35,939 bases of DNA from Pseudomonadota bacterium. Its GTDB lineage: Bacteria > Bdellovibrionota > FAC87 > UBA2466. The notes beneath the pieces are model-generated. The model searched no databases. It was given only the letters and a program-made list of their open reading frames with translations, and had not been told where the DNA came from. A program made the position numbers and the translations under genes. The stretch covers positions 1 to 35,939 of the forward strand of contig RFNV01000128.1 in assembly GCA_009927005.1 (NCBI GenBank), written 5' to 3'. Below are positions 26,852 through 35,459 of this stretch, in pieces. How positions within the stretch are numbered: the stretch's first letter is position 1; every line of letters starts with the position of its first letter.

Positions 26852-27634
26852 ATGCCAGTCACGTTAAGTCTTATTCTTGCTCTTCTTGCCGCAGGCGGCT
26901 TATTTTTTTCCCTCTATGCAGTTATTACTGCTTTGGTCGGTGGAAAGCGTGCAAAAGCGAGCCCTAAGATGGGTATTGCTCCAGGGGATGTCCGGGGCGC
27001 CCTGAATGTTTGGGTTGTTTGGGATCCCTCGCAGTTCAATGTACAGGTTTATCGACTCATTTTTAGATTTGCGAGTCCCTATAGTTCTCAAAAAGAAGGC
27101 ATCTTCTGCATAACTTACGACAATCCTCAGACTGCACCCTTTGTTCAAATCGTAAAAGTTCCTGAGAGATTTGTAGATCTTATCCAAAACTCAAAAGAGA
27201 AATTTCTCCTGACGGTTGAAATGAAAACCGTGGAAGAACTCACTCTGATGAAGACTCTAACTTCTGCAAAACTGAAGGCTATTTTTACTGGCACCGGAGA
27301 CCAACCCGAAATTGCCAACAAATTGCCGTTAGTTGAAGAAGACAAAGCAGCTGTTTTCACTTTAGACTTTTCTGAATTACAGGTTCGTAGAAAAAAATTG
27401 CGAGACTTGGAGGCTCAGGCGCAGGCAAAAGCAAAAGCAAAGCCTGCTGCAGCCCCTGCAAAACCTGCTGCCGCAGCAGCTCCAGCTGCTCCTGCTCCCG
27501 CCCAGGCCGCAGCACCAGCAGCAACTCCGGCTGCTCCGGCCGCTGATAGGAGTCCTGTTGAAACGGCAGTAAAATCGGTCCGCGATTTGGTAGCGGCTTC
27601 AAACGCTGCAAAAGCCCCCGTTGAAAAACCTTAG
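26852..27634 (+). CDS. Membrane-anchored protein with Ala/Pro-rich tail, function unknown
   Basis: An N-terminal hydrophobic helix (about 4-29, LSLILALLAAGGLFFSLYAV) anchors a compact domain of about 150 residues. That domain includes NVWVVWDPSQFNVQVYRLIF, IFCITYDNP and FVQIVKVPERFVDL, a beta-rich pattern without a family I can name. Residues about 185-235 are Ala/Pro/Lys low complexity (KAKAKPAAAPAKPAAAAAPA and similar), followed by a short helical end. The start has AGGTG upstream. It is followed after 11 bases by the DUF1844 gene and then the heme protein, so the three probably form one operon. Confidence 0.65.
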   Translation: MPVTLSLILALLAAGGLFFSLYAVITALVGGKRAKASPKMGIAPGDVRGALNVWVVWDPSQFNVQVYRLIFRFASPYSSQKEGIFCITYDNPQTAPFVQIVKVPERFVDLIQNSKEKFLLTVEMKTVEELTLMKTLTSAKLKAIFTGTGDQPEIANKLPLVEEDKAAVFTLDFSELQVRRKKLRDLEAQAQAKAKAKPAAAPAKPAAAAAPAAPAPAQAAAPAATPAAPAADRSPVETAVKSVRDLVAASNAAKAPVEKP

Positions 27635-27645
27635 GGATTCAGATC

Positions 27646-27897
27646 ATGGCAGATAAATTGGATTTTTCGACTCTTGTACTTTCCTTCGCAACCAGCTCTC
27701 TCATGAATATGGGGCATGCTCCAGACCCTCAAACTGGCAAGAAAAACAAGAACATAGAGTTGGCAAAACAAAATATTGAAATCTTGGCGATCCTAGAAGA
27801 AAAGACTCGTGGAAACTTAACGAAGGAAGAAGCCGAGCTCCTAAAAAACATCCTAGCGGAAGTAAGACTACGGTTTGTCGAGGCCTCTAAATCTTAA
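27646..27897 (+). CDS. DUF1844-family protein
   Basis: This 83-residue protein matches the DUF1844 pattern closely: LDFSTLVLSFATSSLMNMG, then PDPQTGKKNKNIELAKQNIE, then ILEEKTRGNLTKEEAELLKN. The family is small, helical and widespread in delta-proteobacteria and other phyla, with no established function. The stop TAA shares its last A with the ATG of the next gene (TAATG), so the two are translationally coupled. Confidence 0.85.
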   Translation: MADKLDFSTLVLSFATSSLMNMGHAPDPQTGKKNKNIELAKQNIEILAILEEKTRGNLTKEEAELLKNILAEVRLRFVEASKS

Positions 27898-29192
27898 TGT
27901 GGTTAATAAGTTTTTTTGTCTTTTCCCAGCTATCTCTGGCAGCTCTTGTTCCTCCGACCATCGAACAATCTCCCATCACTAGCGCTTCGGAGATTTTGAG
28001 TTGGGTAAAGGGCCCCAAGCCAGAAGTAAAAACAGTCGAAGAATTACTGGAAAAACTACCCGAGGCCTACCGGACCTTTTTTGTTCTTCAATACGATAGT
28101 CATAGCAATCACAGTTCTAATGCGACTCATCCTCGAGTTATTTTTTTTGGCCCTGACGCTAAACTTCTTTTGGCTTTTTCAGGATTGCCCAGCGATAGCT
28201 TTTACGAAACAGCGGAGATGATCGAATATGAACCCACCACAGCCTCGTATTCTTTTTACAGCATTCATTTTCAGACCCAAGAGCCGGCTCAAGTAGAGAT
28301 CAACCCACAGGATTGCTACCGCTGCCATGGAGCAGATCCGAAACCAAATTGGGAGCCCTACAGTCTTTGGCCAGGGGCTTTTGGTAGTTTGCATGACAGA
28401 ATCTTGCCCGGAACCAGAGAACATTTCTCTTTTGGAGAGTTCCTCAAGACTTACCGAGAATCCCCACGCTATCGATTTCTCCCCCAGCCTTTTCACCTTG
28501 AAACTCAAGATTCTTTTGGAAGTAAGAGTTATTACCTGTGGAACGGCGGCGTTGGTCCTGGCTCCTCACTGTCGATTCTCTTAGGATTTTTAAATCGGGA
28601 CAGGATCGCAAAAAAGTTAGTCGGGAGCGAAGGTCACTCTCGATATCGACCCGCTCTGACAGCTGCGCTCATCGGTTGCAAAGAATCTATTCGAGAGTTT
28701 TTACCTGATGACTTAAAAGCGAATCATCCAGAGAGCTTCACTGATGTACTTGCCGAAACCCAAACGTACATGGAAAAAGATTTTGCTCGAAAAAAGAGAG
28801 CACTCATCAATTACTTAGAGGTAGATGAGGCCTTCATTTTAGAAAATGCAGACCTGTATGGTTTCAGACAGGCGGAAATCGAAAGAATCGCAAAACTGCG
28901 GTACTTACTTACAAAAAGAAGAGACTCGATCGATTTCGATCGCTGGGCCTCAAGTATTTCCAAAACATCTCTAGATTTTAATGACGGTGTCAGTGGGCTT
29001 GAAAACCTAATTGGGCATTATTTGATGCTAGCCTATCCGGAAGACGATCCCATTCGAAGGGTGATTCCCCTTCGAGAGTATGCTTTTTCTCCGACCTCCT
29101 TCACGATTTCTACTTATTCGCTGATGGAGAGCCCGGACTCAGCCTGTGAGCTTCTCTTGAAAGAAGCTAAAGCGCTTTCATTAGTGCAATAG
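27897..29192 (+). CDS. Secreted protein with single c-type heme motif
   Basis: The 431-residue protein starts with a likely signal peptide (MWLISFFVFSQLSLAALV). It contains one heme c attachment site, CYRCHGAD, with Cys140, Cys143 and His144. The surroundings are aromatic and Pro-rich (WEPYSLWPGAFGSLHD). The N-terminal ~130 residues and the long, largely helical C-terminal ~250 residues do not match a cytochrome fold I know. A standalone CXXCH can be fortuitous, but YRCHG is a strong cytochrome-type context and the protein is exported, where heme is attached. The gene is coupled to the DUF1844 gene by TAATG, and its 3' end overlaps kce by 12 bases. Confidence 0.65.
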   Translation: MWLISFFVFSQLSLAALVPPTIEQSPITSASEILSWVKGPKPEVKTVEELLEKLPEAYRTFFVLQYDSHSNHSSNATHPRVIFFGPDAKLLLAFSGLPSDSFYETAEMIEYEPTTASYSFYSIHFQTQEPAQVEINPQDCYRCHGADPKPNWEPYSLWPGAFGSLHDRILPGTREHFSFGEFLKTYRESPRYRFLPQPFHLETQDSFGSKSYYLWNGGVGPGSSLSILLGFLNRDRIAKKLVGSEGHSRYRPALTAALIGCKESIREFLPDDLKANHPESFTDVLAETQTYMEKDFARKKRALINYLEVDEAFILENADLYGFRQAEIERIAKLRYLLTKRRDSIDFDRWASSISKTSLDFNDGVSGLENLIGHYLMLAYPEDDPIRRVIPLREYAFSPTSFTISTYSLMESPDSACELLLKEAKALSLVQ

Positions 29193-29999
29193 GATTTTAC
29201 GAGCTTCGGCAATATTCGCGACTGGCCTTCCTACTTCATTTGCAATTCTCACAATCCGCTCGACCAGCTGAGCATTGCTTTTAGCAGGGACACCCTTCGA
29301 ATAGAAAATATTATCTTCCAACCCAACACGAACGTGTCCGCCCATCACAACTGAATGGACAGCAAGAGGAAGTTCATAACGGCCAATTCCCGCTACACCC
29401 CAGGTGGATTGGGGAGGTAGGTTCTGAACCAGGAAATTTAAAGACGTTATTTCTCCAGATAAAGCACCGGAAACTCCGAGAACAAATTGACAGTGGAAAG
29501 GAGCCTGTAGAACCCCTTCTTTAATTAATTTTTTTAAATTATCTAAATGACCAGCCTCATAGATTTCAAACTCAGGCACGGTTTTGTTTTCACGAAAGGA
29601 TTTTGAAAGGGCTCTCATGTCCGAGAAAGTATTTACAAAGATGTCTTCACCGAAATTGATTGTCCCCAAATTAAATGAGGCCATTTCGGGTTTTAGCGTT
29701 AAAGGTGCAACTCGATTTGCAATCGCTTCTCCCACTGCGCCACCAGTAGAAAATTGAATAATGGGCTCATTTCCCTTGCAGGCATTTTTAATGGCTTCTA
29801 TAGACGCTTTGAAGTGCTCAAGCTTTTGTGACGGCCGCCCTTGTTCATCACGAACATGCAAGTGAATGACTGCGGCACCCGCTTCCACAGCTTCTTTAGC
29901 TGCTTTTGCTTGTTCTTCAGGCGTCATAGGAAGTACTGGACACTGCGCCTTGGTTAATTCAGCTCCCGTGATAGCAGCAGTAATGATGAGTTTTTCCAT
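29181..29999 (-). CDS. kce: 3-keto-5-aminohexanoate cleavage enzyme (BKACE family)
   Basis: Kce condenses 3-keto-5-aminohexanoate with acetyl-CoA, giving acetoacetate and 3-aminobutyryl-CoA in lysine fermentation. The family start LIITAAITGAELTK carries Glu14. His46 and His48 in VIHLHVRD correspond to the zinc ligands known for Kce. VRVGLEDN holds Arg224, Glu228 and Asp229 at the places of the substrate Arg, third zinc ligand and catalytic Asp. The length of 272 is typical. BKACE enzymes vary in substrate, so specificity is not proven by sequence. The nearby kdd gene, which makes exactly this substrate, supports the lysine role. The start lacks a Shine-Dalgarno and has TATAAT 11 bases upstream. 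Confidence 0.87.
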   Translation of the reverse strand: MEKLIITAAITGAELTKAQCPVLPMTPEEQAKAAKEAVEAGAAVIHLHVRDEQGRPSQKLEHFKASIEAIKNACKGNEPIIQFSTGGAVGEAIANRVAPLTLKPEMASFNLGTINFGEDIFVNTFSDMRALSKSFRENKTVPEFEIYEAGHLDNLKKLIKEGVLQAPFHCQFVLGVSGALSGEITSLNFLVQNLPPQSTWGVAGIGRYELPLAVHSVVMGGHVRVGLEDNIFYSKGVPAKSNAQLVERIVRIANEVGRPVANIAEARKILLH

Positions 30000-30010
30000 A
30001 GTGCTTATAG

Positions 30011-30016
30011 ATTATA
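30011..30016 (-). promoter_or_regulatory. -10 element for kce, short leader
   Basis: A perfect TATAAT on the minus strand (30016-30011) lies 11 bases before the kce ATG, with a second TATAAG closer in. Transcription would start about 4 bases before the start codon. No convincing -35 or Shine-Dalgarno is seen. Confidence 0.4.
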
Positions 30017-30030
30017 GATTCCTGATTCAC

Positions 30031-30059
30031 TTTAAAAGAGAAACTCCTTCGCCTATAAT
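30031..30059 (+). promoter_or_regulatory. Possible promoter for nrnA
   Basis: TTTAAA (30031-30036), a 17-base spacer and a perfect TATAAT (30054-30059) stand 9 bases before TTG 30069. The implied leader is about 3 bases and would exclude the GAAGG ribosome site at 30060-30064. Either the promoter or the ribosome site is used, not both. Confidence 0.35.
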
Positions 30060-30068
30060 GAAGGTCCT

Positions 30069-31028
30069 TTGAACAAGTTTGCTGACACCTTAAGACAGAA
30101 CCAACGATTTCTCATTTCCACCCATGTCCAGCCAGATGGAGATGGAATCGGTTCTGAAATCGCGCTCTATCACCATCTGATTGCTTCGGGAAAAGAAGCT
30201 TGGATCATCAACCCTTCGCCCACCCCTGAAAAATTCGAGCTCATCGATCCGTCACGAATCATCCAGGTTTTTAATCCTGGCCTGAAAATCCCAAAAGTAG
30301 ACGCAGTAATCATAGTCGATACCAATGAAGTAAAAATGCTTGGGGGACTAGCTCCAGAAGTTGAGAAACTGAAGGCCCCGATACTCTTTGTCGATCACCA
30401 TGTAAAAGAATTACAAGACACCTCGGGTCACCTCATCGATGAAAAATCAGGATCCTCGGGTGAGATCGTCTACCGATTTATAAAAAGTCAGGGAACGGAA
30501 CTCACTTTTGAAATGGCTCAGGCTCTTTATGTCGCTATCCTGACGGATACCGGGAATTTCCGATATCAAAGAACTTCCCCCTCGACTCATGAAACAGTCG
30601 CCGCACTCTTGCGCACGGGAGTTAAACCCGAATATGTATTCCAGAGTGTTTTTGGTAAAGACAGCGCAGAGAAACTAAGACTCTTGGGGAAAACGCTTCA
30701 GACACTCCGGTTAGACTGCGAAGGCCAGTTTGCCTGGGTTACGATCAGCAGAGTAGATCGAGAACAAAGTAAGGCCACCGTGGAGGACACAGAAAGTTTC
30801 ATTGGACACCTGACTGTTCTTAAAGGCGTAAAAATCGTAGCTCTTTTTCGAGAAGAAGATAATGGGACAACTAAACTCAGTCTTCGAGGGTTACACAATC
30901 AACCCGTCGTTGAAATCGCAAAAAAGTTTGGTGGGGGCGGCCATAAGTTTGCTGCCGGAGCCAAAATTCAAAAGCCAATTCAAGAAACCGTCGATTTAAT
31001 TCTTAAGGAAGTTTCTTCCAAGCTTTAA
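30069..31028 (+). CDS. nrnA: DHH/DHHA1 phosphoesterase, NrnA-type nanoRNase/pAp phosphatase
   Basis: NrnA degrades very short RNA oligonucleotides and, in many species, 3'-phosphoadenosine 5'-phosphate. The DHH-family metal motifs are in order: THVQPDGDGIGSE (about 18-30), VIIVDTNE, LFVDHHVKE (DHH) and ILTDTGNFRY. The C-terminal DHHA1 domain ends with the RNA-binding GGGGHKFAAGA. The length of 319 matches the family. The only in-frame initiation codon before the conserved region is TTG 30069, with GAAGG 4 bases upstream. It is divergent from kce and overlaps the convergent DTW gene by 26 bases. Confidence 0.92.
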   Translation: MNKFADTLRQNQRFLISTHVQPDGDGIGSEIALYHHLIASGKEAWIINPSPTPEKFELIDPSRIIQVFNPGLKIPKVDAVIIVDTNEVKMLGGLAPEVEKLKAPILFVDHHVKELQDTSGHLIDEKSGSSGEIVYRFIKSQGTELTFEMAQALYVAILTDTGNFRYQRTSPSTHETVAALLRTGVKPEYVFQSVFGKDSAEKLRLLGKTLQTLRLDCEGQFAWVTISRVDREQSKATVEDTESFIGHLTVLKGVKIVALFREEDNGTTKLSLRGLHNQPVVEIAKKFGGGGHKFAAGAKIQKPIQETVDLILKEVSSKL

Positions 31029-31620
31029 TCTGATTTTCAAAAATGTGAATAAGGTGATCTCGAGCACCGGATTTTTCACCCAATGCCTCCAAAGCCAAAG
31101 CCGTCGCTTCAATTGTCGATAGCAAACCAGAGCGAGGCTCCCTTCGAAGATTACCGTATAGGGATGGCTCAGAAGGATTTAGAACTACTCGCTTCAATTT
31201 AAGAAGCCACGGGTTTCGCCACCACAGGGTCTTTGATTGTTTCCAATTACCATCCAAAACCACCAGGCCCTTCAGACCTTCCCACGAAACAGACTTTCCA
31301 TTTTTATCGACTACTGCAAACGGCTTGTTTTGGACGATTTTCTCCGCATTTTTCTGAGTTCCCACAAAGAGGACTGCCCAATGCTCTGGCTTTGTCTCTT
31401 TCTTCAAAGCGGCTTTCAGGGATCCCCACGAAAAACCAACTTTATGGGTGCAATGGGCAAGGCCCAAGGCCAAAAGTCGGCTTGTAGTCAATGGAGACCG
31501 CGCCTCTTGTGGGTGTTGGAGAATTAGAACCTCAAGCGTGTTCTGAACAGGCTCAATTTGGGCACAAATACAGCTTTCCGGCTCTTTCCAGCAGTTGGCG
31601 CATTTTGTCTCTGTTTTCAT
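31003..31620 (-). CDS. DTW-domain tRNA aminocarboxypropyltransferase-like protein
   Basis: DTW proteins (TapT/DTWD family) add the 3-amino-3-carboxypropyl group to uridine in tRNA, forming acp3U. The N-terminal cysteine cluster CANCWKEPESCICAQI (a C-x2-C...C-x-C pattern) and the segment LQHPQEARSPLTTSRL are characteristic. The signature block reads VVLDGNWKQSKTLWW, with Asn where the family name motif has Thr. SLYGNLRREPRSGLLSTIEA is the conserved C-terminal block. I chose ATG 31620, directly before the Cys cluster; a TTG six codons upstream (31638) is possible. It is divergent from typA. Confidence 0.87.
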   Translation of the reverse strand: MKTETKCANCWKEPESCICAQIEPVQNTLEVLILQHPQEARSPLTTSRLLALGLAHCTHKVGFSWGSLKAALKKETKPEHWAVLFVGTQKNAEKIVQNKPFAVVDKNGKSVSWEGLKGLVVLDGNWKQSKTLWWRNPWLLKLKRVVLNPSEPSLYGNLRREPRSGLLSTIEATALALEALGEKSGARDHLIHIFENQIKAWKKLP

Positions 31621-31675
31621 GGGCAGCTCTTGTATCAAAGGCCATGACTTTTCGCTAACGCTAAGTGGGGAATTT

Positions 31676-31684
31676 TGGTATAAA
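31676..31684 (+). promoter_or_regulatory. Extended -10 promoter for typA
   Basis: TGGTATAAA is an extended -10 with 5 of 6 hexamer matches. The predicted start near 31691 gives a leader of about 11 bases before ATG 31702, in which there is no Shine-Dalgarno. Confidence 0.4.
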
Positions 31685-31701
31685 CCATCACTCTTTTAAT
31701 C

Positions 31702-33537
31702 ATGTCACACACGAACGACAAAATTCGCAATATTGCCATTATTGCCCATGTTGACCATGGCAAGACAACTTTAGTGGACGGCCTTCTTTGGCAAGCTGGT
31801 ACTTTTCGCCAGAATCAGCAAGTAGCTGAACGGGCCATGGATAGTCTCGACCTCGAGAAGGAACGCGGGATTACTCTCGTCGCAAAGAATGGTTCTGTCG
31901 TTTACAAAGGCGTGCGAGTTAATTTGGTGGACACTCCTGGCCACGCTGATTTTGGTGGGGAGGTGGAGCGCGGTTTAGAAATGGTGGACGGCGTTCTTCT
32001 TCTCGTTGATGCTGCCGAAGGTCCCCTTCCTCAAACGCGATTTGTTCTCAAACACGCGATGGAGCGTGATTTAAAAATCGTAGTCGTGATGAATAAAATC
32101 GACCGACCCGATGCTCGTCCCAAGGAAGTCCTGGATGAAATTTATGGCTTATTTTTGGATCTGGATGCCAAAGATCACCAAATTGATTTTCCCATTATTT
32201 ACACAAACGCTCGAAAGCGAATCGCTGTAAAAGATCCTGAAGATAGAGAAAATGGAAAAGATCTCACTCTGCTTTTCGATGCCATCCTAGAACACATTCC
32301 CGGTCCCAAAATTGAAGAAGGCCCGCTCAGAATGTTAATCACCAACACAAACTACAGTGACTACTTAGGCCGTTTGGCTGTTGGGAAAATTTTTTCCGGA
32401 CAAGTAAAAATCGGAGACAAGGTCATTCTATGCCAAGAAAATGGCGTCTCCCCTGAAACAAAGATTACAGCTCTTTTTGCCTATGAAGGTCTGAAAACAG
32501 TTCCCGTTGAAGTAGCCAGTGCGGGGGACATCGCAATCGTAGCTGGTATTGAAGAACTCAAGATTGGGGATACAGTTTGTGAGGCAGGAAAGCCGGAGCC
32601 TCTAAAACGTATTTACGTTGAACAACCTACGATTTCGATAGAGATGCTTGTCAATGGTTCTCCGACTGCGGGCAGAGATGGCAATCGATTAACTTCAAGA
32701 GTGCTTTGGGACCGTATTGAAAAAGAATTAAGAACGAATGTTTCTCTGCTGGCGGAACGTGGACAGACCAGTGATGTGATTATTCTCAGAGGTCGCGGAG
32801 AGCTTCAGTTTGCCGTCCTTGCGGAACAAATGCGGCGTGAAGGTTACGAATTCATGCTCGGAAGACCCAAAGTAATCAATCGAGACAACAATGGGGTATT
32901 AGAAGAGCCGCTAGAACACGTAGTGATGGACATCCCAGAAAACTGTGTGGGAGCAGTCACTGAAAAATTAGGGATTCGAAAAGGGGAAATGACCAATCTT
33001 CAAAAGATGGGCGCCGATCGAGTCCGTCTTGAGTTTGATATTCCGTCACGCGGTCTCATTGGTTTTAGAGCTCAATTTTTAAATGATACTCGGGGATTGG
33101 GACTGATGAGTTCCTATTTTAATGGATATATTCCCCACAAAGGCCACATCATTGATCGTATCAACGGAGCCTTAGTAGCGGATCGTCCGGGCAAAACCAC
33201 TCCTTATGCCATCTTTAATCTCGAAGATCGTGGAAAAATGCTGGTGAAAGAAGGCACTGAAGTCTACGAGGGCATGATCATCGGGGAAAACAATCGACCC
33301 AATGACATTAACGTGGACATTACCCGAGAGAAAAAACTTACAAATATCCGTGCTGCGGGTAGCGATGAAAATATCATCCTGACCCCTGTTCCCCCGCTCA
33401 CTTTGGAATGGTGCATTGCTTGGCTAGCAGACGATGAAGTCGTTGAAGTGACCCCAAACCACTTACGCTTAAGAAAGCGCATCCTTGCAGCCAATAAGCG
33501 TTCGATCATCCGAACTCCCAAAGACGAAAAAGACTAA
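31702..33537 (+). CDS. typA: Translational GTPase TypA/BipA
   Basis: TypA is an EF-G-like ribosome-binding GTPase involved in large-subunit assembly and stress adaptation. G-domain motifs are intact: AHVDHGKTT (P-loop), RGITLVAKN (switch I), [16 protein letters not shown] and NKIDRPDA. Domain II and the TypA-specific C-terminus follow ([39 protein letters not shown]). The length of 611 is exactly in range. It is a single gene with its own promoter, separated from nagZ by 52 bases. Confidence 0.97.
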   Translation: MSHTNDKIRNIAIIAHVDHGKTTLVDGLLWQAGTFRQNQQVAERAMDSLDLEKERGITLVAKNGSVVYKGVRVNLVDTPGHADFGGEVERGLEMVDGVLLLVDAAEGPLPQTRFVLKHAMERDLKIVVVMNKIDRPDARPKEVLDEIYGLFLDLDAKDHQIDFPIIYTNARKRIAVKDPEDRENGKDLTLLFDAILEHIPGPKIEEGPLRMLITNTNYSDYLGRLAVGKIFSGQVKIGDKVILCQENGVSPETKITALFAYEGLKTVPVEVASAGDIAIVAGIEELKIGDTVCEAGKPEPLKRIYVEQPTISIEMLVNGSPTAGRDGNRLTSRVLWDRIEKELRTNVSLLAERGQTSDVIILRGRGELQFAVLAEQMRREGYEFMLGRPKVINRDNNGVLEEPLEHVVMDIPENCVGAVTEKLGIRKGEMTNLQKMGADRVRLEFDIPSRGLIGFRAQFLNDTRGLGLMSSYFNGYIPHKGHIIDRINGALVADRPGKTTPYAIFNLEDRGKMLVKEGTEVYEGMIIGENNRPNDINVDITREKKLTNIRAAGSDENIILTPVPPLTLEWCIAWLADDEVVEVTPNHLRLRKRILAANKRSIIRTPKDEKD

Positions 33538-33548
33538 TCTGGCTCTTC

Positions 33549-33584
33549 TTGCCTTAATTTTCTGAAAAATCTATAATTTATAAT
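33549..33584 (+). promoter_or_regulatory. Promoter for nagZ, leaderless or nearly so
   Basis: TTGCCT (33549-33554), a 17-base spacer and a perfect TATAAT (33572-33577) predict a start about 6 bases before ATG 33590. A second perfect TATAAT (33579-33584) would place the start on the ATG itself. The leader is A/T only and has no Shine-Dalgarno. Confidence 0.6.
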
Positions 33585-33589
33585 ACTTT

Positions 33590-34720
33590 ATGGCGACGTC
33601 TGGCGAAATTCGAAAACAAATTGGTCAGCTTTTCTTGGTGGGTTTCGACGGTTTTACCGTTCCCGCAGAATTCAAAAAAGCGGTTCAAGAATTCAATATC
33701 GGCGGAACGATTTATTTCAGACGAAATGCGGAGTCTCCAGTTCAACTCGCGATGCTGTCGAATAGCCTGCAACTAGAGTGTCGCCTAAAAGACTCTCCCC
33801 CTCTTCTTATTTCGATTGATCATGAGGGTGGAAAAGTGAATCGCCTTTCTCCGCCGTTTACTCAATTTCCTGGAATGGATTTGGTTGGGGAGATCGGTTC
33901 GCCCAAATTGGCTTTCCACTTAGGTCTCGCCATGGGAGAAGAATTGGCTGCCATTGGGGTTAACGTCGACTTTGCACCAGTCGCAGACGTACTCACCAAT
34001 CCCAAAAATCCGATCATGGCAGGAAGAGCTTTTTCTTCTGATCCAGAAATGTGTGCCAAGATGGGATCCGGAGTTTGTCGTGGATTGCAAAAAGCTGGAG
34101 TCGCTGCTGTAGCGAAGCATTTTCCGGGGCATGGAGATACTTCAGAGGATTCTCACCTGACTCTTCCCTTCGTAGATAGAAATTTAGACGGTTGTGAAAA
34201 AACCGAATTCATTCCTTTTAGAAGATTAATCAGGAGCCGAGTCGAAGCCATCATGACAGCTCATTTGATTAACAAAAGCCTTGATCCAGATTTGCCTGCA
34301 ACTCTTTCCCCCAAAATTATTAATGATATTTTGAGAGCACAGCTCCGATTCCAAAAAGTTGTTTTTTCAGATGACATGGAAATGAAAGCAATCGCGGATA
34401 ACTATGGCGTTGAAGAATCCGCCATCATGGCCATTCAAGCTGGCTGCGATATGCTTATCTACCGAGGAGATGAAGGGTTTCCGGTGGCTGCTTATGAAGC
34501 TTTGGTCAAAGCAGTGGAAAACAAAAAGATCTCAAAAGAACGAATCGAAATTTCTGCACAACGGATTTTGAACATGAAAAAGGGCTATGCAACCCAACAA
34601 CGCCCTCTTGAGATGGCCCAACTCGAAAAAAAGATTGGCACGCCAGAACACTTAGCTCTTGCCCAAGCCATTGCTAAAAAAGAAATGCCTCAGTTTTTAG
34701 AGGGTCAAGACGAAGAATAA
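33590..34720 (+). CDS. nagZ: GH3 beta-N-acetylglucosaminidase NagZ
   Basis: NagZ removes N-acetylglucosamine from anhydro-muropeptides in the cytoplasm during peptidoglycan recycling. The family blocks are intact: ISIDHEGGKVNRL, NVDFAPVADV, KHFPGHGDTSEDSH (from Lys176, with the catalytic His/Asp loop) and FSDDMEMKAI, in which Asp261 corresponds to the nucleophile. There is no signal peptide, consistent with a cytoplasmic enzyme. At 376 residues it is slightly longer than E. coli NagZ (341). Other GH3 hexosaminidases of similar sequence are possible. It converges with the deoxynucleoside kinase 4 bases downstream. Confidence 0.9.
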   Translation: MATSGEIRKQIGQLFLVGFDGFTVPAEFKKAVQEFNIGGTIYFRRNAESPVQLAMLSNSLQLECRLKDSPPLLISIDHEGGKVNRLSPPFTQFPGMDLVGEIGSPKLAFHLGLAMGEELAAIGVNVDFAPVADVLTNPKNPIMAGRAFSSDPEMCAKMGSGVCRGLQKAGVAAVAKHFPGHGDTSEDSHLTLPFVDRNLDGCEKTEFIPFRRLIRSRVEAIMTAHLINKSLDPDLPATLSPKIINDILRAQLRFQKVVFSDDMEMKAIADNYGVEESAIMAIQAGCDMLIYRGDEGFPVAAYEALVKAVENKKISKERIEISAQRILNMKKGYATQQRPLEMAQLEKKIGTPEHLALAQAIAKKEMPQFLEGQDEE

Positions 34721-34724
34721 TTCT

Positions 34725-35369
34725 TCAGCAAGTGGAAAACAAATCTGGCTGCTCCAAAGACTGCTCCAAGCGATTGCACACATAATCAAAATCTTCTTTT
34801 CTATGTTTGAGATCCAGATTGTCAGCTTGGACGGTCAACACTTTTCCAATTTGATATTTCTCAATCCACTCGTCGTAACAAACATTGAGGTGCTCTAAGT
34901 AAGCATCGGGGATGTTTTTTTCGTAATCTCTGCCTCTTTGAGCAATTCTTTCCTGCAAACACGGAACCGACCGTCTCATATAAACAACGAGGTCGGGAGG
35001 CGGTAGGAGCTGAGTCATCGTACTGTATAACTCATAATAATTTTCATAATCCCGCTTTTCCATTTTGCCACTTTCGTAAAGGGCTCTTGCAAAAATATGG
35101 GCATCTTCATAGATGGAACGATCTTGAATCGCTGAGCTGGGCCCATAGACGATTTTTTGGTGGGCTTGAAAACGCTTGGACAGAAAGAACACCTGAAGCT
35201 GCAAAGACCATCGGGGCATATTCTCGTAAAAGTCAGCTAGGTAAGGATTTTCCGCAACGACCTCAAAGTGCGGTTCCCAACGATACCTCTCTGCTAAAAG
35301 CTGAGTCAAAGTGGTCTTACCAGAACCAATATTTCCTGCAATTACGATAAAACGCTTCGAATTGGCCAT
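34725..35369 (-). CDS. Deoxynucleoside kinase (dNK/dGK-dAK family)
   Basis: The protein phosphorylates deoxynucleosides for salvage. The P-loop GNIGSGKTTL opens the domain. FEVVAENPYLADFYENMPRW follows, then the substrate-binding block SAIQDRSIYEDAHIFA with the DRS motif. The lid has RGRDYEKNIPDAYLEHLN. Which deoxynucleoside is used cannot be told from sequence. I chose ATG 35369 (MANSKRFIVIAGNIGSGKT) because the P-loop then falls near residue 10, as usual. ATG 35405 would add 12 residues. This gene sits between nagZ and kdd with no functional link to either. Confidence 0.86.
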   Translation of the reverse strand: MANSKRFIVIAGNIGSGKTTLTQLLAERYRWEPHFEVVAENPYLADFYENMPRWSLQLQVFFLSKRFQAHQKIVYGPSSAIQDRSIYEDAHIFARALYESGKMEKRDYENYYELYSTMTQLLPPPDLVVYMRRSVPCLQERIAQRGRDYEKNIPDAYLEHLNVCYDEWIEKYQIGKVLTVQADNLDLKHRKEDFDYVCNRLEQSLEQPDLFSTC

Positions 35370-35459
35370 GCCCCTTTTCTTACTTGTCCCGAGTAAGAAG
35401 GTCAAAGACTCAGACTCTCCTGAATACGACTTGGCGTATTAAAAAGAAGTGAGTAATTT

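Noticed and set aside
27400-27560. Ala/Pro-coding GC-rich repeat considered as a CRISPR-like or satellite repeat
   Set aside because: There are no regular unit or spacers, and the frame is open throughout. It is a low-complexity protein linker.
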